49,322 bases of DNA from a virus, in the IMG/VR virus record IMGVR_UViG_3300031456_000004, positions 1 through 49,322 of that record. One strand, 5' to 3'. The notes under the pieces were generated by a model that did no database searches, was not told the origin of the DNA, and worked only from the letters and a program-made list of their open reading frames with translations. The position numbers and the translations under genes were made by a program. How positions within the stretch are numbered: the stretch's first letter is position 1; each line of letters begins with the position of its first letter. Below are positions 1 to 7,320 of the stretch, in pieces.

Positions 1-421
1 CCCCCGCCAGAGCGTCCAGGGACTTGCCGTCCGCCGTGAGGCCTTGCGGTCCGAAGTACGGCACACCCGTGCGCCTGGCAAGCTCATTGCCGAAGAAGAC
101 GTGCTCGACCCAAACGATGCCTTTGTGTTTGACCATCCAGTTGGCGCAGGCGTTGAGCGCGGAGTCGTCGTGCCATTCGTAGACGCTGTTCGGGACGAAC
201 GTAGGGCCGATGCGGCGCCACGTGGCGAGGGCGCGATCGGTGTCCGGCACGCGGCCGGAGTCGATGGCCTCTGCGACGGTGCCCTCGGTGTCGACGCCCG
301 GGATGTGGTAGTTCTTGAGCACGTACCGGACGGTCCCGTGCCACGCCTTGCGGGCGTTGCGCCACTCTTCTGGCGCGGGAGGGTCCCATCTGTAATGCAG
401 GCCGAGTGCGAGCTCGCGCGC
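1..421. repeat. Terminal overlap, left copy (imperfect)
   Basis: Bases 1-421 match 48902-49322 with about 17 mismatches and no gaps. Both copies encode the same helicase segment, and most mismatches are silent or conservative. This is best read as the closure of a circular or permuted genome with strain variation at the join rather than an exact packaged terminal repeat. Confidence 0.85.
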
Positions 422-1387
422 GTACATCCAAGCTTCCGTCGCCATGCTGAAGGTGCGGCGGTCGGGCAGCGGTGTCTCCCACCCGGGGTTGGCCTCGGTG
501 CCGTCCCCTCGCAGAGTCCGGAAGTTGTCCTCCGTGGCTTGGCTGACGGGGTACGCCGCCGCCGTCGCGATGAGCGAGCAGCCTTCGACGTTCTCGCTGC
601 CCGTGGCCACCACGCCAGGGGTCCAGAGAAGGCGGTTGCGGAAGCCGTGGCGGCCGTCGCGCTGTTCGTCGTCGCTGCGTTCGGTGCACCAGTCGAGGAG
701 CGCCCCCGGGTGCGCGCTGTCGAAGAGATTGGTGTCCTCGTCGAGCGCCGTGGCCCATTGGTCCAGGTCCTCCCACGTGCTCGGGACGGGGGCTCCAGCC
801 TTCAGCGCCCATGTAAGTATGTGTGCGAAGTCCTTCAGCGACTTGCGCATGACGCTCCCGCTCACCGCCAACAGCGGCGTTTGGGGGAACTCGTCGAAGT
901 AGGCCTTGACGCGGCGTGTCACGCCGGCCTTCGGGTTCTTGAGTTTGTGGACCTCGTCCGCTTCGATGCAATCCGGGCGGAAGGACGCAAGGAGCTTGGG
1001 GTCCCTCCCGATGGCCTCGTAGCTGAGGAGCGTGATGTTCCGTACCAGGTTCCAGTGTCGGGCCAGGTGGTTCTGCTCGTTCTTGGTCTTCTCGACGAGC
1101 ACCGCGGGGAGGAGGAGCACGGGGCGGATGGCCCCGATCATCTGCGGCGCCAGCAGGGTCAGCAGGGTCTTGCCTCCGCCGACGACGATGGCACCAAACA
1201 GCCCGCGGTTCTGCCCGAACTCGACGAGGGCCTGCGCTTGGGTCGGCCGGAGCGCCATGGTCCCGCCAGGCATCTTGAGACGCTCGGTGAGCTGGCGCGC
1301 GGCCTCGGTCCAATCCTGTTGAGGGTCCCGCCGCGGGAGCGCATTGATGCGGAGCCACTCCCGGGTGCGGCCGACTTGACCGCTCAA
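1..1387 (-). CDS. SNF2-type SF2 helicase, N-terminal part (gene crosses the contig ends)
   Basis: ATP-dependent DNA helicase or translocase, probably for replication or recombination. Read leftward it shows Walker A GGGKT (within VVGGGKTLL), a DEVH box (IEADEVHKLKN) and motif III-like AVSGS. The start is taken as TTG at 1387, which overlaps the TGA of the zinc-ribbon gene upstream in the TTGA pattern; an in-frame ATG at 1447 is possible but would overlap that gene heavily. The frame runs open to base 1. Joined through the 421-base overlap to 48901-48540 it gives 582 codons with no frame break. It belongs to the early leftward operon after the RecB-like nuclease. Motifs are seen; the role is inferred. 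Confidence 0.85.
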   Translation of the reverse strand, partial: MSGQVGRTREWLRINALPRRDPQQDWTEAARQLTERLKMPGGTMALRPTQAQALVEFGQNRGLFGAIVVGGGKTLLTLLAPQMIGAIRPVLLLPAVLVEKTKNEQNHLARHWNLVRNITLLSYEAIGRDPKLLASFRPDCIEADEVHKLKNPKAGVTRRVKAYFDEFPQTPLLAVSGSVMRKSLKDFAHILTWALKAGAPVPSTWEDLDQWATALDEDTNLFDSAHPGALLDWCTERSDDEQRDGRHGFRNRLLWTPGVVATGSENVEGCSLIATAAAYPVSQATEDNFRTLRGDGTEANPGWETPLPDRRTFSMATEAWMYARELALGLHYRWDPPAPEEWRNARKAWHGTVRYVLKNYHIPGVDTEGTVAEAIDSGRVPDTDRALATWRRIGPTFVPNSVYEWHDDSALNACANWMVKHKGIVWVEHVFFGNELARRTGVPYFGPQGLTADGKSLDALAG

Positions 1388-1545
1388 CGCCAGCTCTTCG
1401 GCGGGGGCTCGAGCTCTTCCTCTTGCTCGTGGTGCGCCTCGAAACATTCGTCGCAGATGGGCATTACGTCTGTCACTTCGCCGTCTTGGACTTGAATGGT
1501 GAACTGCGGGGAGCAGGCTTCGGAACAGACGTAACAACGTTTCAT
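1384..1545 (-). CDS. Small zinc-ribbon protein (53 aa)
   Basis: Starts MKRCYVCSE and carries two CxxC pairs (CYVC near residue 4, CDEC near residue 31) followed by an acidic Glu-rich tail. This is a classic treble-clef or zinc-ribbon spacing, so it probably binds zinc; the partner is unknown. ATG at 1545 overlaps the previous stop as ATGA, and its own TGA overlaps the TTG start of the helicase, so the trio is probably translationally coupled. Function unknown. Confidence 0.75.
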   Translation of the reverse strand: MKRCYVCSEACSPQFTIQVQDGEVTDVMPICDECFEAHHEQEEELEPPPKSWR

Positions 1546-1760
1546 GGGGTCGTTTCGATCAAGTGGTCGAGATGGTCACGGAGCTGGACCGCCTCTGCGC
1601 GGGTGAGCTTGATGTAGGTCTGGTCGTTGTAGACGTCTTGCGTCAAAACGGTGAAGAGGTCCGAGATCTTGAGGTGCGCCAGCTCGGCCTTCCCTCCAGC
1701 TTTGAACTCGAGCACCTTGGTGCCTTGGAAGGCGGCGCCGGCGAGGCCTGCGAGGCTCAT
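1542..1760 (-). CDS. Hypothetical protein (72 aa)
   Basis: A 72-residue soluble protein beginning MSLAGLAGAAFQG. Its C-terminal half (TRAEAVQLRDHLDHLIE) is helical and resembles the generic end of small phage proteins that regulate or bind partners. No family is recognised. ATG at 1760 overlaps the stop of the membrane protein upstream (ATGA) and its stop overlaps the zinc-ribbon start, which supports the chosen frame. Part of the early leftward operon. Confidence 0.7.
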   Translation of the reverse strand: MSLAGLAGAAFQGTKVLEFKAGGKAELAHLKISDLFTVLTQDVYNDQTYIKLTRAEAVQLRDHLDHLIETTP

Positions 1761-1927
1761 GGTGTGGCCCGCCTTGCGGTCGCCAAGTGGAAGCAGAACC
1801 CAACCACGTTCATGGCTGCGATGGCCCAATAGAGCCCGCCGTCACGGAGCGCGAGCGCCGTCCAGATCGGGAATTGTAGGATGTCGAAGGCGACCGCCGT
1901 CCACCAGAGTTTTGCGAGGGTGCTCAT
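1757..1927 (-). CDS. Small two-helix membrane protein (56 aa)
   Basis: Predicted to have two hydrophobic helices (about residues 6-26 and 31-50) joined by a short charged loop, so it is probably an inner-membrane protein. No family recognised. Its ATG overlaps the TGA of the nuclease gene as ATGA, and its stop overlaps the next gene the same way. An early membrane protein in a replication operon could be a host-takeover or superinfection factor; this is only inference. Confidence 0.7.
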   Translation of the reverse strand: MSTLAKLWWTAVAFDILQFPIWTALALRDGGLYWAIAAMNVVGFCFHLATARRATP

Positions 1928-3456
1928 CGCGTCGGCCTCACCACCACGTCGGCACGGAAGGACAGTTCGACGAGTGCGGCCGCGCCTTCGGGCGAGGTGG
2001 TGTCGAGGTACATCTCCGTGAGCGTACCTGCGTCGATGAACCCTTGCGCCAGGCGGCCGGCCTCCAACGCCAGCTCGCGCAGCCCGCGACCGAACTCGAT
2101 TTCCTTGTAGTCGCGCACCTGGAAGAGCGTGCACACCTTGCGGTTGGCCTCTTGGAAGAACTCCACCGCGTCGGGCACGTCGCCGTCCGGGCGGCAATTG
2201 ACGTAGAGCGTGAACATCCGGTCGTGGTCAGGGATGCACTGCGGCGCGGGGGCTTGCGTGTCCTGGACGATGGTCTGCACCGCGTTGTGCGTGACAGTGC
2301 CGGCCGCAAGTGCGGGGGCTTCGGCGGCGCGGGCGGCGGCCATCTCCGCGGGGCTCCGGCGCGTGCGCTTGGCCTTGGGCGCCTCTGGCACGGTCGGCGC
2401 CGGCGAGGGCACCACGACAGGAGCGGGGGGCGCCGCCGCGAACACTTGGCTCGGTTGCTCCGGGGGGTTGATGCCGCCGTTCACCGGGAAGTTCGTGATG
2501 ACCGGGCGTTGGTCGGGGAAGGTCGGCTGCGTCTGGGGCGGGAAAGGCATGGTGGCCTGGCCGGGCGGGACGATGACGCCTTGGGTCACGGGGGCGGGGG
2601 GCGCGACGGGCGCCGACTGGGGCGGAAAAAACGACATGAATTCCTCGATCCTTGCTTGCTCGGTTTCGAGCGGGTCTAGTTTGCAGGTGCCTCGATAGGG
2701 ACACCCACCGTATGCGTCGCAGTGCAATGGGTTCGGCGGCAGTTGCTCGAGCACACTCGCTGCGTCCGTGAGTTTATGATATGCATGCACCACCTCCGTG
2801 GCAAGGACCTCCAGCTTCCTAAATTGCTTTTTCACCGTCTCGACGTCGAAGCGCACATAGACCGGTTTCGCCTTCCCTGCGCCAGTGGGCAGGTACAGCC
2901 ACATGAGGTCGATGACGGGCGCCTCGAACTCTGCCATGGTCTGGCTGGCGTAGAGGATGGCCTGGGGGTCTTCGAGGAGCGTCTCCTCGGTCTTGGCGTA
3001 CTGGAGATTGCCGGTCGACTTGTAGTCGATGAGCGTGAGGGGGCTGCCAGGGAACATGCCGCCAGGGGCGACGACGAGGTCCCTGCGACCCTTCCACAAT
3101 ATCGGCGGTTTGACGGCGCCCTGGGAGTCGCCGGTGCGGCTCGTGTCGAATAGGAACTCGGTCTCGGTCAGGGCTGCGGGGTGCGGCGCTGGGAGGTGGG
3201 CGAGGGCCTTGGCGGCGATGGGGCTGGCGCGCAAGGTCGTGTCCCAGGCGATGCCGTCCTTCTGGTACTTCTCGAGAAGGTTGTGCACCTCGGTGCCGAG
3301 GAGCGCGCTGTCCTGGTCCGCCGGGCGAGGGAGAGGGTCGGGTCCGTATCGAAACGCCCACTTGCGTTTGCAGCCGTCCTTCCACGTTTGGAGCTCGCTG
3401 GCGCTCACCTGGTACCAGCCAGGGATGTTCTGGCGCACGTAGGGGGTATCGGTCAT
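1924..3456 (-). CDS. RecB/Cas4-like PD-(D/E)XK exonuclease with long C-terminal extension
   Basis: 510 aa. The N-terminal 260 residues form a RecB-family nuclease: Cys near residue 29 in WKDGCKRKW, GTEVH (GxxH motif), LIDYKSTG (the D...EXK-type core) and a C-terminal cluster CDAYGGCPYRGTC. Together the four cysteines suggest a 4Fe-4S site as in Cas4 and AddB. A Pro-rich linker and a roughly 100-residue domain of unknown fold follow. Likely used for end resection in recombination-dependent replication. The start MTDTPYV at 3456 is chosen over upstream in-frame codons because GAGG lies six bases before it and because the leader hairpin occupies the preceding sequence. First gene of the early leftward operon. 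Confidence 0.85.
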   Translation of the reverse strand: MTDTPYVRQNIPGWYQVSASELQTWKDGCKRKWAFRYGPDPLPRPADQDSALLGTEVHNLLEKYQKDGIAWDTTLRASPIAAKALAHLPAPHPAALTETEFLFDTSRTGDSQGAVKPPILWKGRRDLVVAPGGMFPGSPLTLIDYKSTGNLQYAKTEETLLEDPQAILYASQTMAEFEAPVIDLMWLYLPTGAGKAKPVYVRFDVETVKKQFRKLEVLATEVVHAYHKLTDAASVLEQLPPNPLHCDAYGGCPYRGTCKLDPLETEQARIEEFMSFFPPQSAPVAPPAPVTQGVIVPPGQATMPFPPQTQPTFPDQRPVITNFPVNGGINPPEQPSQVFAAAPPAPVVVPSPAPTVPEAPKAKRTRRSPAEMAAARAAEAPALAAGTVTHNAVQTIVQDTQAPAPQCIPDHDRMFTLYVNCRPDGDVPDAVEFFQEANRKVCTLFQVRDYKEIEFGRGLRELALEAGRLAQGFIDAGTLTEMYLDTTSPEGAAALVELSFRADVVVRPTR

Positions 3457-3465
3457 GTAGGCCTC

Positions 3466-3502
3466 AAAAGAAACCCCTGCCGGGGATCGAAGCCGGCAGG
3501 GG
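3466..3502 (-). terminator. Intrinsic terminator/attenuator in the early leader
   Basis: A perfect 10-bp stem (CCCCTGCCGG / CCGGCAGGGG, loop of nine) is followed on the minus strand by TTTCTTTT. It lies between the leftward promoter and the nuclease start, and the U-tract runs straight into the GAGG ribosome site. It would terminate most transcripts unless relieved, so it is probably an attenuator or antitermination target. Confidence 0.75.
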
Positions 3503-3532
3503 CGGGGGACACGAAAGGAGGTGACACCAGAC

Positions 3533-3561
3533 ACCATACGGCACCCCGCTTCCCCTGTCAA
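3533..3561 (-). promoter_or_regulatory. Early leftward sigma70 promoter
   Basis: On the minus strand: TTGACA, 17-base spacer, TATGGT. The predicted RNA starts near 3526 and has a leader of about 70 bases containing the hairpin at 3474-3502. It drives the nuclease-helicase operon and lies back to back with the rightward promoter. Confidence 0.8.
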
Positions 3562-3575
3562 GGTATAGTGCAAGC

Positions 3576-3604
3576 TTGACGCCAGGTAAAGCGCGTCGTA
3601 TGCT
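3576..3604 (+). promoter_or_regulatory. Early rightward sigma70 promoter
   Basis: TTGACG, 17-base spacer, TATGCT; the start would be near 3611. The mRNA therefore begins downstream of the first in-frame start codons and supports initiation of the primase at ATG 3639 behind AGAGGA. It is divergent from the leftward promoter, with the two -35 boxes 14 bases apart. Confidence 0.75.
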
Positions 3605-3638
3605 GTCATGGGGTCTATTCCCCCACGAAAGAGGATCG

Positions 3639-5840
3639 ATGGCTCTGCCGACGGACACGCTTGCGCTTTTTCCGTTGTACCCTGTCGCGCCGGATGGTCG
3701 GTGCACTTGCAAAAACGCCACTACGTGCGACCGCGTGGGTAAGCACCCGATGTACGCATGGTCGCGCCTGGCCGCCGCCGAGAAGGTCCACGGGCCCGCG
3801 GGGTGCGGGTACGGCATCGCCACCGGCATGCGCTCCGGCATCGTGGTGGTGGACGTCGACGTGAAGGACGGCGTGGATGGTCGTGCGGCGGTGTCGCACC
3901 TACCCCCTACCTATACCGTGCGCACCCCTACCGGGGGTTACCACTACTATTATGCCTACCCTGGATGGCGCGTGCGTACATCGGCCGGGGAGTTCGCGCC
4001 AGGGGTCGATATCCGGGGCGATGGCGGATATGTCGTGGCACCTGGATCTAAGCACGCTAATTCCGGTTTTTATACGGTGTGCAGCGATGTCGAGATTAGC
4101 GAGTTTCCCGAAGCGCTCGAGGCGTGGGACGGGATCGTCGCTCGCGAAGCGTCCTCCCTGGTGGAATCCCCATTAGCCCGAGGTCAGGACCACACTGATT
4201 GGAACTTCCGCTGGAACGAGGCTATTCGGCATTGCCAAGCGTGTGTGGCCACTGCGCCAGGAGATGGCGGTGCAGCGCTCTTCGTGGTGGCACAAGTCTT
4301 GGTGCGCACCTACGAGCTCCCTTTGGATGCCGCAATGGCCTTGCTGGTGCAGGTGTGGAATCCTCGCGTGCTCGATGCCGACGGCAACCCCTATCCTTGG
4401 GACGAGGACGACTTCGTGCGCAAACTCGAACAGGCGCGGGACGTCGGCACCTTCCGCGTGGGTTGTGCGCCAGAAGGCATGCAGGACCTTGGCGCGGTAT
4501 TCGCCGAGGTGAGGCTCGAGCAGAAGGTGTCGATCGCGGCGCCCCGGAAGGTCAAGGCCGAGGGGCATACCTACAAGTGCAAGCCTGGCGACGTGCCCAA
4601 CGGAGAGCGCTCCAAAGCCTCCCTAGGCGACGTAATCCGGGTCCTATCGACCCACCCCGATTGGGCAGGCACGTTCCAGTACGACGAATTCGCCGACAGG
4701 ATCATCGCGGTCGATCCGCCGATCGCCCTGCTGGCAGAGGGGCCGAAGGGGCTCCAAGACGTCGATGTGATCAATGTGAGGCTCGAGCTCGAGGTCATGC
4801 ACGACATGCTTGTCGGCAAGGATCAGGCCTGGGATGCCGTCGTCTCTGCTGCGGGCCAGCACACATTCCACCCCGTGCAGGACTACCTGCGCTCGTTACC
4901 GGTCGGGGATCCGCGGATGTTCGATGGGTTGGCAGCACGGCTGTTCGGCGCCATCGCCCCCATAGAGGAGGTCTTCCTGAGGAAGTTCATGGTGGCCGCC
5001 GTTCGACGCGCTTTCAAGCCAGGCACCAAGGTCGACTCGGCGTTGGTCCTATACGAGGAAGCCGGCGGCAAGCAGAAGACCACATTCATCAAAGAGCTTT
5101 TCGGTTTCGATTGGGTGGCGTCCTTGTCGCACAATACGCCAGAGGTGGGCAGAAAGCTCCAAGGCAACTGGTGCCTGGACATGGGCGAGATGGGTGCCGT
5201 CACCAAAGGGGAGCTCGAAGACATCAATGAGTTCATGACCGCTTGCGATGACCACTATCGTGCCCCCTACAGCCGCACCTTCCAACGTCGCGCCAGAGGG
5301 GCGGTGCTGACCGGCACGACGAACAACCCCTCGTTCATGCGGACGTCGGCGCACGCTCGACGCTTCTGGCCGATCGAGATCCGTAAGATGATCGACATGA
5401 CCTACCTCCGTGCCAATAGAGATGCCATGTGGGCGGCCGCCGTCGCCCTCGCATTCGCCTCACCTATGTCGGATTGGCTGTTCGACGGTGCGCACTGGCT
5501 GGATGGCACGGAGCTCGCCGCCGGGGTGGTGGTAGGGCTCGAGTACCAGGACCGTGATGCTTGGCATGAGAGCATCGAGCAATACCTATACGGTAGGACT
5601 TTGACCACACCCACCGAGATCTATACTTGCCTGTTCGCAGGGGCCCAGGGTGAGGGGGGATACGACAACCGCAAGCGCGACCGTATCGTCAGAGTGCTGA
5701 GGCACATCGGCTGCGTCTCGCGCGCCACTCGCATCGAAGGCAGAGTCATCAAGCGTTGGCATGTGCCGGAAGAGCTGGCGATGCTGCAGTTGGCGATGAG
5801 GCTAGGCGAACCCTCTCTGCCAGACCCTAGACCTAGCTGA
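3639..5840 (+). CDS. Primase-polymerase / VirE-type superfamily 3 helicase fusion
   Basis: 733 aa. The N-terminal domain is a bifunctional primase-polymerase (AEP type): GKHP near 35, the metal-binding VVDVDVKDG (Asp 72 and 74), TPTGGYH near 97 and GVDIRGDGGYVVAPGS. The C-terminal domain matches the virulence-associated-E helicase family: Walker A AGGKQKTTF near 478, Walker B CLDMGEM and sensor GTTNN. It would prime and unwind phage DNA. Start ATG 3639 has AGAGGA seven bases upstream and lies just inside the mRNA predicted from the promoter. It is followed by a strong terminator and then the candidate origin, a natural position for an initiator. Confidence 0.88.
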   Translation: MALPTDTLALFPLYPVAPDGRCTCKNATTCDRVGKHPMYAWSRLAAAEKVHGPAGCGYGIATGMRSGIVVVDVDVKDGVDGRAAVSHLPPTYTVRTPTGGYHYYYAYPGWRVRTSAGEFAPGVDIRGDGGYVVAPGSKHANSGFYTVCSDVEISEFPEALEAWDGIVAREASSLVESPLARGQDHTDWNFRWNEAIRHCQACVATAPGDGGAALFVVAQVLVRTYELPLDAAMALLVQVWNPRVLDADGNPYPWDEDDFVRKLEQARDVGTFRVGCAPEGMQDLGAVFAEVRLEQKVSIAAPRKVKAEGHTYKCKPGDVPNGERSKASLGDVIRVLSTHPDWAGTFQYDEFADRIIAVDPPIALLAEGPKGLQDVDVINVRLELEVMHDMLVGKDQAWDAVVSAAGQHTFHPVQDYLRSLPVGDPRMFDGLAARLFGAIAPIEEVFLRKFMVAAVRRAFKPGTKVDSALVLYEEAGGKQKTTFIKELFGFDWVASLSHNTPEVGRKLQGNWCLDMGEMGAVTKGELEDINEFMTACDDHYRAPYSRTFQRRARGAVLTGTTNNPSFMRTSAHARRFWPIEIRKMIDMTYLRANRDAMWAAAVALAFASPMSDWLFDGAHWLDGTELAAGVVVGLEYQDRDAWHESIEQYLYGRTLTTPTEIYTCLFAGAQGEGGYDNRKRDRIVRVLRHIGCVSRATRIEGRVIKRWHVPEELAMLQLAMRLGEPSLPDPRPS

Positions 5841-5855
5841 GAGCCTCTGAGGTAG

Positions 5856-5891
5856 GCCCCGACCCCCTGTAACCGGGGCTCGGGGCTTTTT
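5856..5891 (+). terminator. Intrinsic terminator after primase-helicase
   Basis: An 11-bp GC stem (GCCCCGA+CCCC with GGGG+C/TCGGGGC) and a short loop are followed by TTTTT. It closes the primase transcript 15 bases after the stop codon. The loop contains GTAAC, the first copy of the repeat that fills the next 300 bases. Confidence 0.85.
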
Positions 5892-5893
5892 AG

Positions 5894-6192
5894 TGCCTGA
5901 ACGTTACCCTCGTTACCTCGATGCAACCTCGCCTCGGGTTACGCAATAGCGCCATAGAATCAGGTACTTAGACCATCTGTAACCGTGTAACCTTACTTTT
6001 TATATAAGATTATATATATATAAATAAGGCCCTGCACTAGTAGCACCACTGTAACATTACAATGCGTAGCGCCGTACAGAGGGTTGTGGAAACGGTGAAG
6101 TTACAGGTAACACGGTTACGCACCGATCGGTCGGGCTATCCCTCTCCTCTGGCGCGAGGTCTAGCGACGGGGAGTGCAACCGTGACGGTTAC
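5894..6192. other. Candidate replication origin: GTTAC/GTAAC repeats and AT-rich stretch
   Basis: About 330 bases hold no credible gene. GTTAC or its complement occurs at 5903, 5912, 5938, 5979, 5987, 6051, 6100, 6107, 6115 and 6188 (plus 5869 in the terminator), far more than the one or fewer expected by chance. Several form close pairs 7-9 bases apart. Between two clusters lies an almost pure AT tract (5996-6027), a plausible unwinding element in a GC-rich genome. The flanking primase-helicase supports an origin; an operator array for head-gene control is the alternative. Confidence 0.55.
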
Positions 6193-6212
6193 AGTGGTCC
6201 GTGCGTACCTCA

Positions 6213-6223
6213 TGCTACATCCC
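6213..6223 (+). promoter_or_regulatory. Late motif TGCTACATCCC before DUF2213 gene
   Basis: The 11-mer ends four bases before GTG 6228. There is no Shine-Dalgarno sequence in front of this start. First of nine identical copies with identical spacing; proposed phage-specific promoter giving a leaderless transcript. Confidence 0.75.
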
Positions 6224-6227
6224 GGGA

Positions 6228-7319
6228 GTGAAGAGACTAGATCTGCTAGGTAGGCTGAAGTCGGATGCGGGCAGAACCCCCCAAGGGGGTTTGAGAGTGC
6301 CTGCCAATCTCACGAGGACCGGCGTGTTCAAGTACACGTACGCCGATGGGTCCACGGTGCGTGAGCTGAGGCACCCTGACGAGGTCTTCGCCCCCGCCTC
6401 TCTGGCGACGCTGACCGATGCCACCGTCATCGAGGGGCACCCCGACGTGGTGCGGCCTGACAATTGGCAATCGCTCGCCGTGGGTCACGTGCACGAGGCG
6501 ACACGTAATGGCAAGTTCGTTACTGCCAAGGTGATAGTGCAGCACGGTCCGACTATCTCTAAAGTGGATAGTGGAGAGCTTATCGAACTAAGCTGCGGCT
6601 ATGAGTGCAATGTGGTCGAGGAGAGCGGCGTCTACGAAGGCGAGGCTTACGACTCCAAGCAGACCGACATCCGCTACAACCACGTCGGCATGGGTCCTCG
6701 GGATTGGGGACGGGCAGGTAACGAGGTCCAACTAAACCTCGACGGTGGAGTGTCAAGGGGTGATGGTAGTGCGGTCTGCTACATCCCTGGCATGAAGACT
6801 GATGCGGAAGTTATCGCGGAGCTTCGGGCAGATCTCGCCCGCGTGACCGCAGACAGCGCCAAAGCCGACAAGGCCAAGGCAGATGCGCTCGAAGCGAAGT
6901 ACGACGCCAAGGTGGCGGAGCTCGCGGTAGTGCAAGCCAAGCTCGATGCGGCCCTCGCCGCGGGCTCTCCCGAGGCCGTCCAGGCCAAGGTCGACGCCAA
7001 GGTCACTCTCCTCTCTGGCGCCAAGTCGGTGCTCGGCGAGAAGTTCGACGGCAAGGGCACGGACGAGGAAGTGTACGTCCAGGTCATCAAGGCCAAGTAT
7101 CCAGAACGCGACCTCGAAGGCAAGAGCGTGGACTACCTCCGCGCGGCGTTCGACGGCGTGGTCACGGACTTCGCCAAAGGCGAGGACAGCCTCGGTGCGG
7201 CCCGCAAGGCGACCTCGAACCCCGGTGCAACCGGCGGCAACAAGATCGCCGAGTCGCAAGCCAAGATGAAAGAACGCAACGCCAAGGCTTGGGCCGGCGC
7301 GCCCAAGGGGAGCAACTAA
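6228..7319 (+). CDS. DUF2213 phage protein, probable prohead protease with scaffold tail
   Basis: 363 aa from GTG 6228, chosen because the late motif sits exactly four bases upstream; GTG 6201 in the same frame is the alternative. The N-terminal 180 residues match DUF2213, found next to DUF2184 capsids and DUF1073 portals. Conserved-looking IEGHPD (near 73) and LSCGYE (near 122) could provide His and Ser of a herpesvirus-like assembly protease. The C-terminal 175 residues are Ala/Lys/Glu-rich and predicted coiled coil, as in scaffolds. An internal late motif precedes Met 189 in the same frame. First gene of the head operon. Confidence 0.8.
   Translation: MKRLDLLGRLKSDAGRTPQGGLRVPANLTRTGVFKYTYADGSTVRELRHPDEVFAPASLATLTDATVIEGHPDVVRPDNWQSLAVGHVHEATRNGKFVTAKVIVQHGPTISKVDSGELIELSCGYECNVVEESGVYEGEAYDSKQTDIRYNHVGMGPRDWGRAGNEVQLNLDGGVSRGDGSAVCYIPGMKTDAEVIAELRADLARVTADSAKADKAKADALEAKYDAKVAELAVVQAKLDAALAAGSPEAVQAKVDAKVTLLSGAKSVLGEKFDGKGTDEEVYVQVIKAKYPERDLEGKSVDYLRAAFDGVVTDFAKGEDSLGAARKATSNPGATGGNKIAESQAKMKERNAKAWAGAPKGSN
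6777..6787 (+). promoter_or_regulatory. Internal late motif for nested scaffold
   Basis: The exact TGCTACATCCC lies inside the DUF2213 coding sequence, four bases before an in-frame ATG (6792). Its perfect match and spacing inside a gene argue that it is functional and not simply a coding coincidence. Confidence 0.7.
6792..7319 (+). CDS. Nested capsid scaffold protein (in-frame product of DUF2213 gene)
   Basis: 175 aa, identical to the C-terminal part of the DUF2213 protein. It begins MKTDAEVIAELRADLARV, has long Ala/Lys/Glu-rich heptad-like helices and ends in a basic tail (MKERNAKAW), the usual plan of a scaffold with a capsid-binding C-terminus. Lambda C/Nu3 is the known precedent for a scaffold made from an internal start in a protease gene. 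Here the internal start has its own late motif, so extra scaffold could be made by transcription rather than by ribosome re-entry. Inference, strongly supported by the motif. Confidence 0.65.
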   Translation: MKTDAEVIAELRADLARVTADSAKADKAKADALEAKYDAKVAELAVVQAKLDAALAAGSPEAVQAKVDAKVTLLSGAKSVLGEKFDGKGTDEEVYVQVIKAKYPERDLEGKSVDYLRAAFDGVVTDFAKGEDSLGAARKATSNPGATGGNKIAESQAKMKERNAKAWAGAPKGSN

Positions 7320-7320
7320 C

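Noticed and set aside
1-421. Exact packaged direct terminal repeat
   Set aside because: About 17 mismatches between the copies; physical terminal repeats are normally identical.
44-1495. Long rightward open frame opposite the helicase
   Set aside because: It is antisense to a gene with clear helicase motifs; high GC content makes long shadow frames, and it has no recognisable domain.
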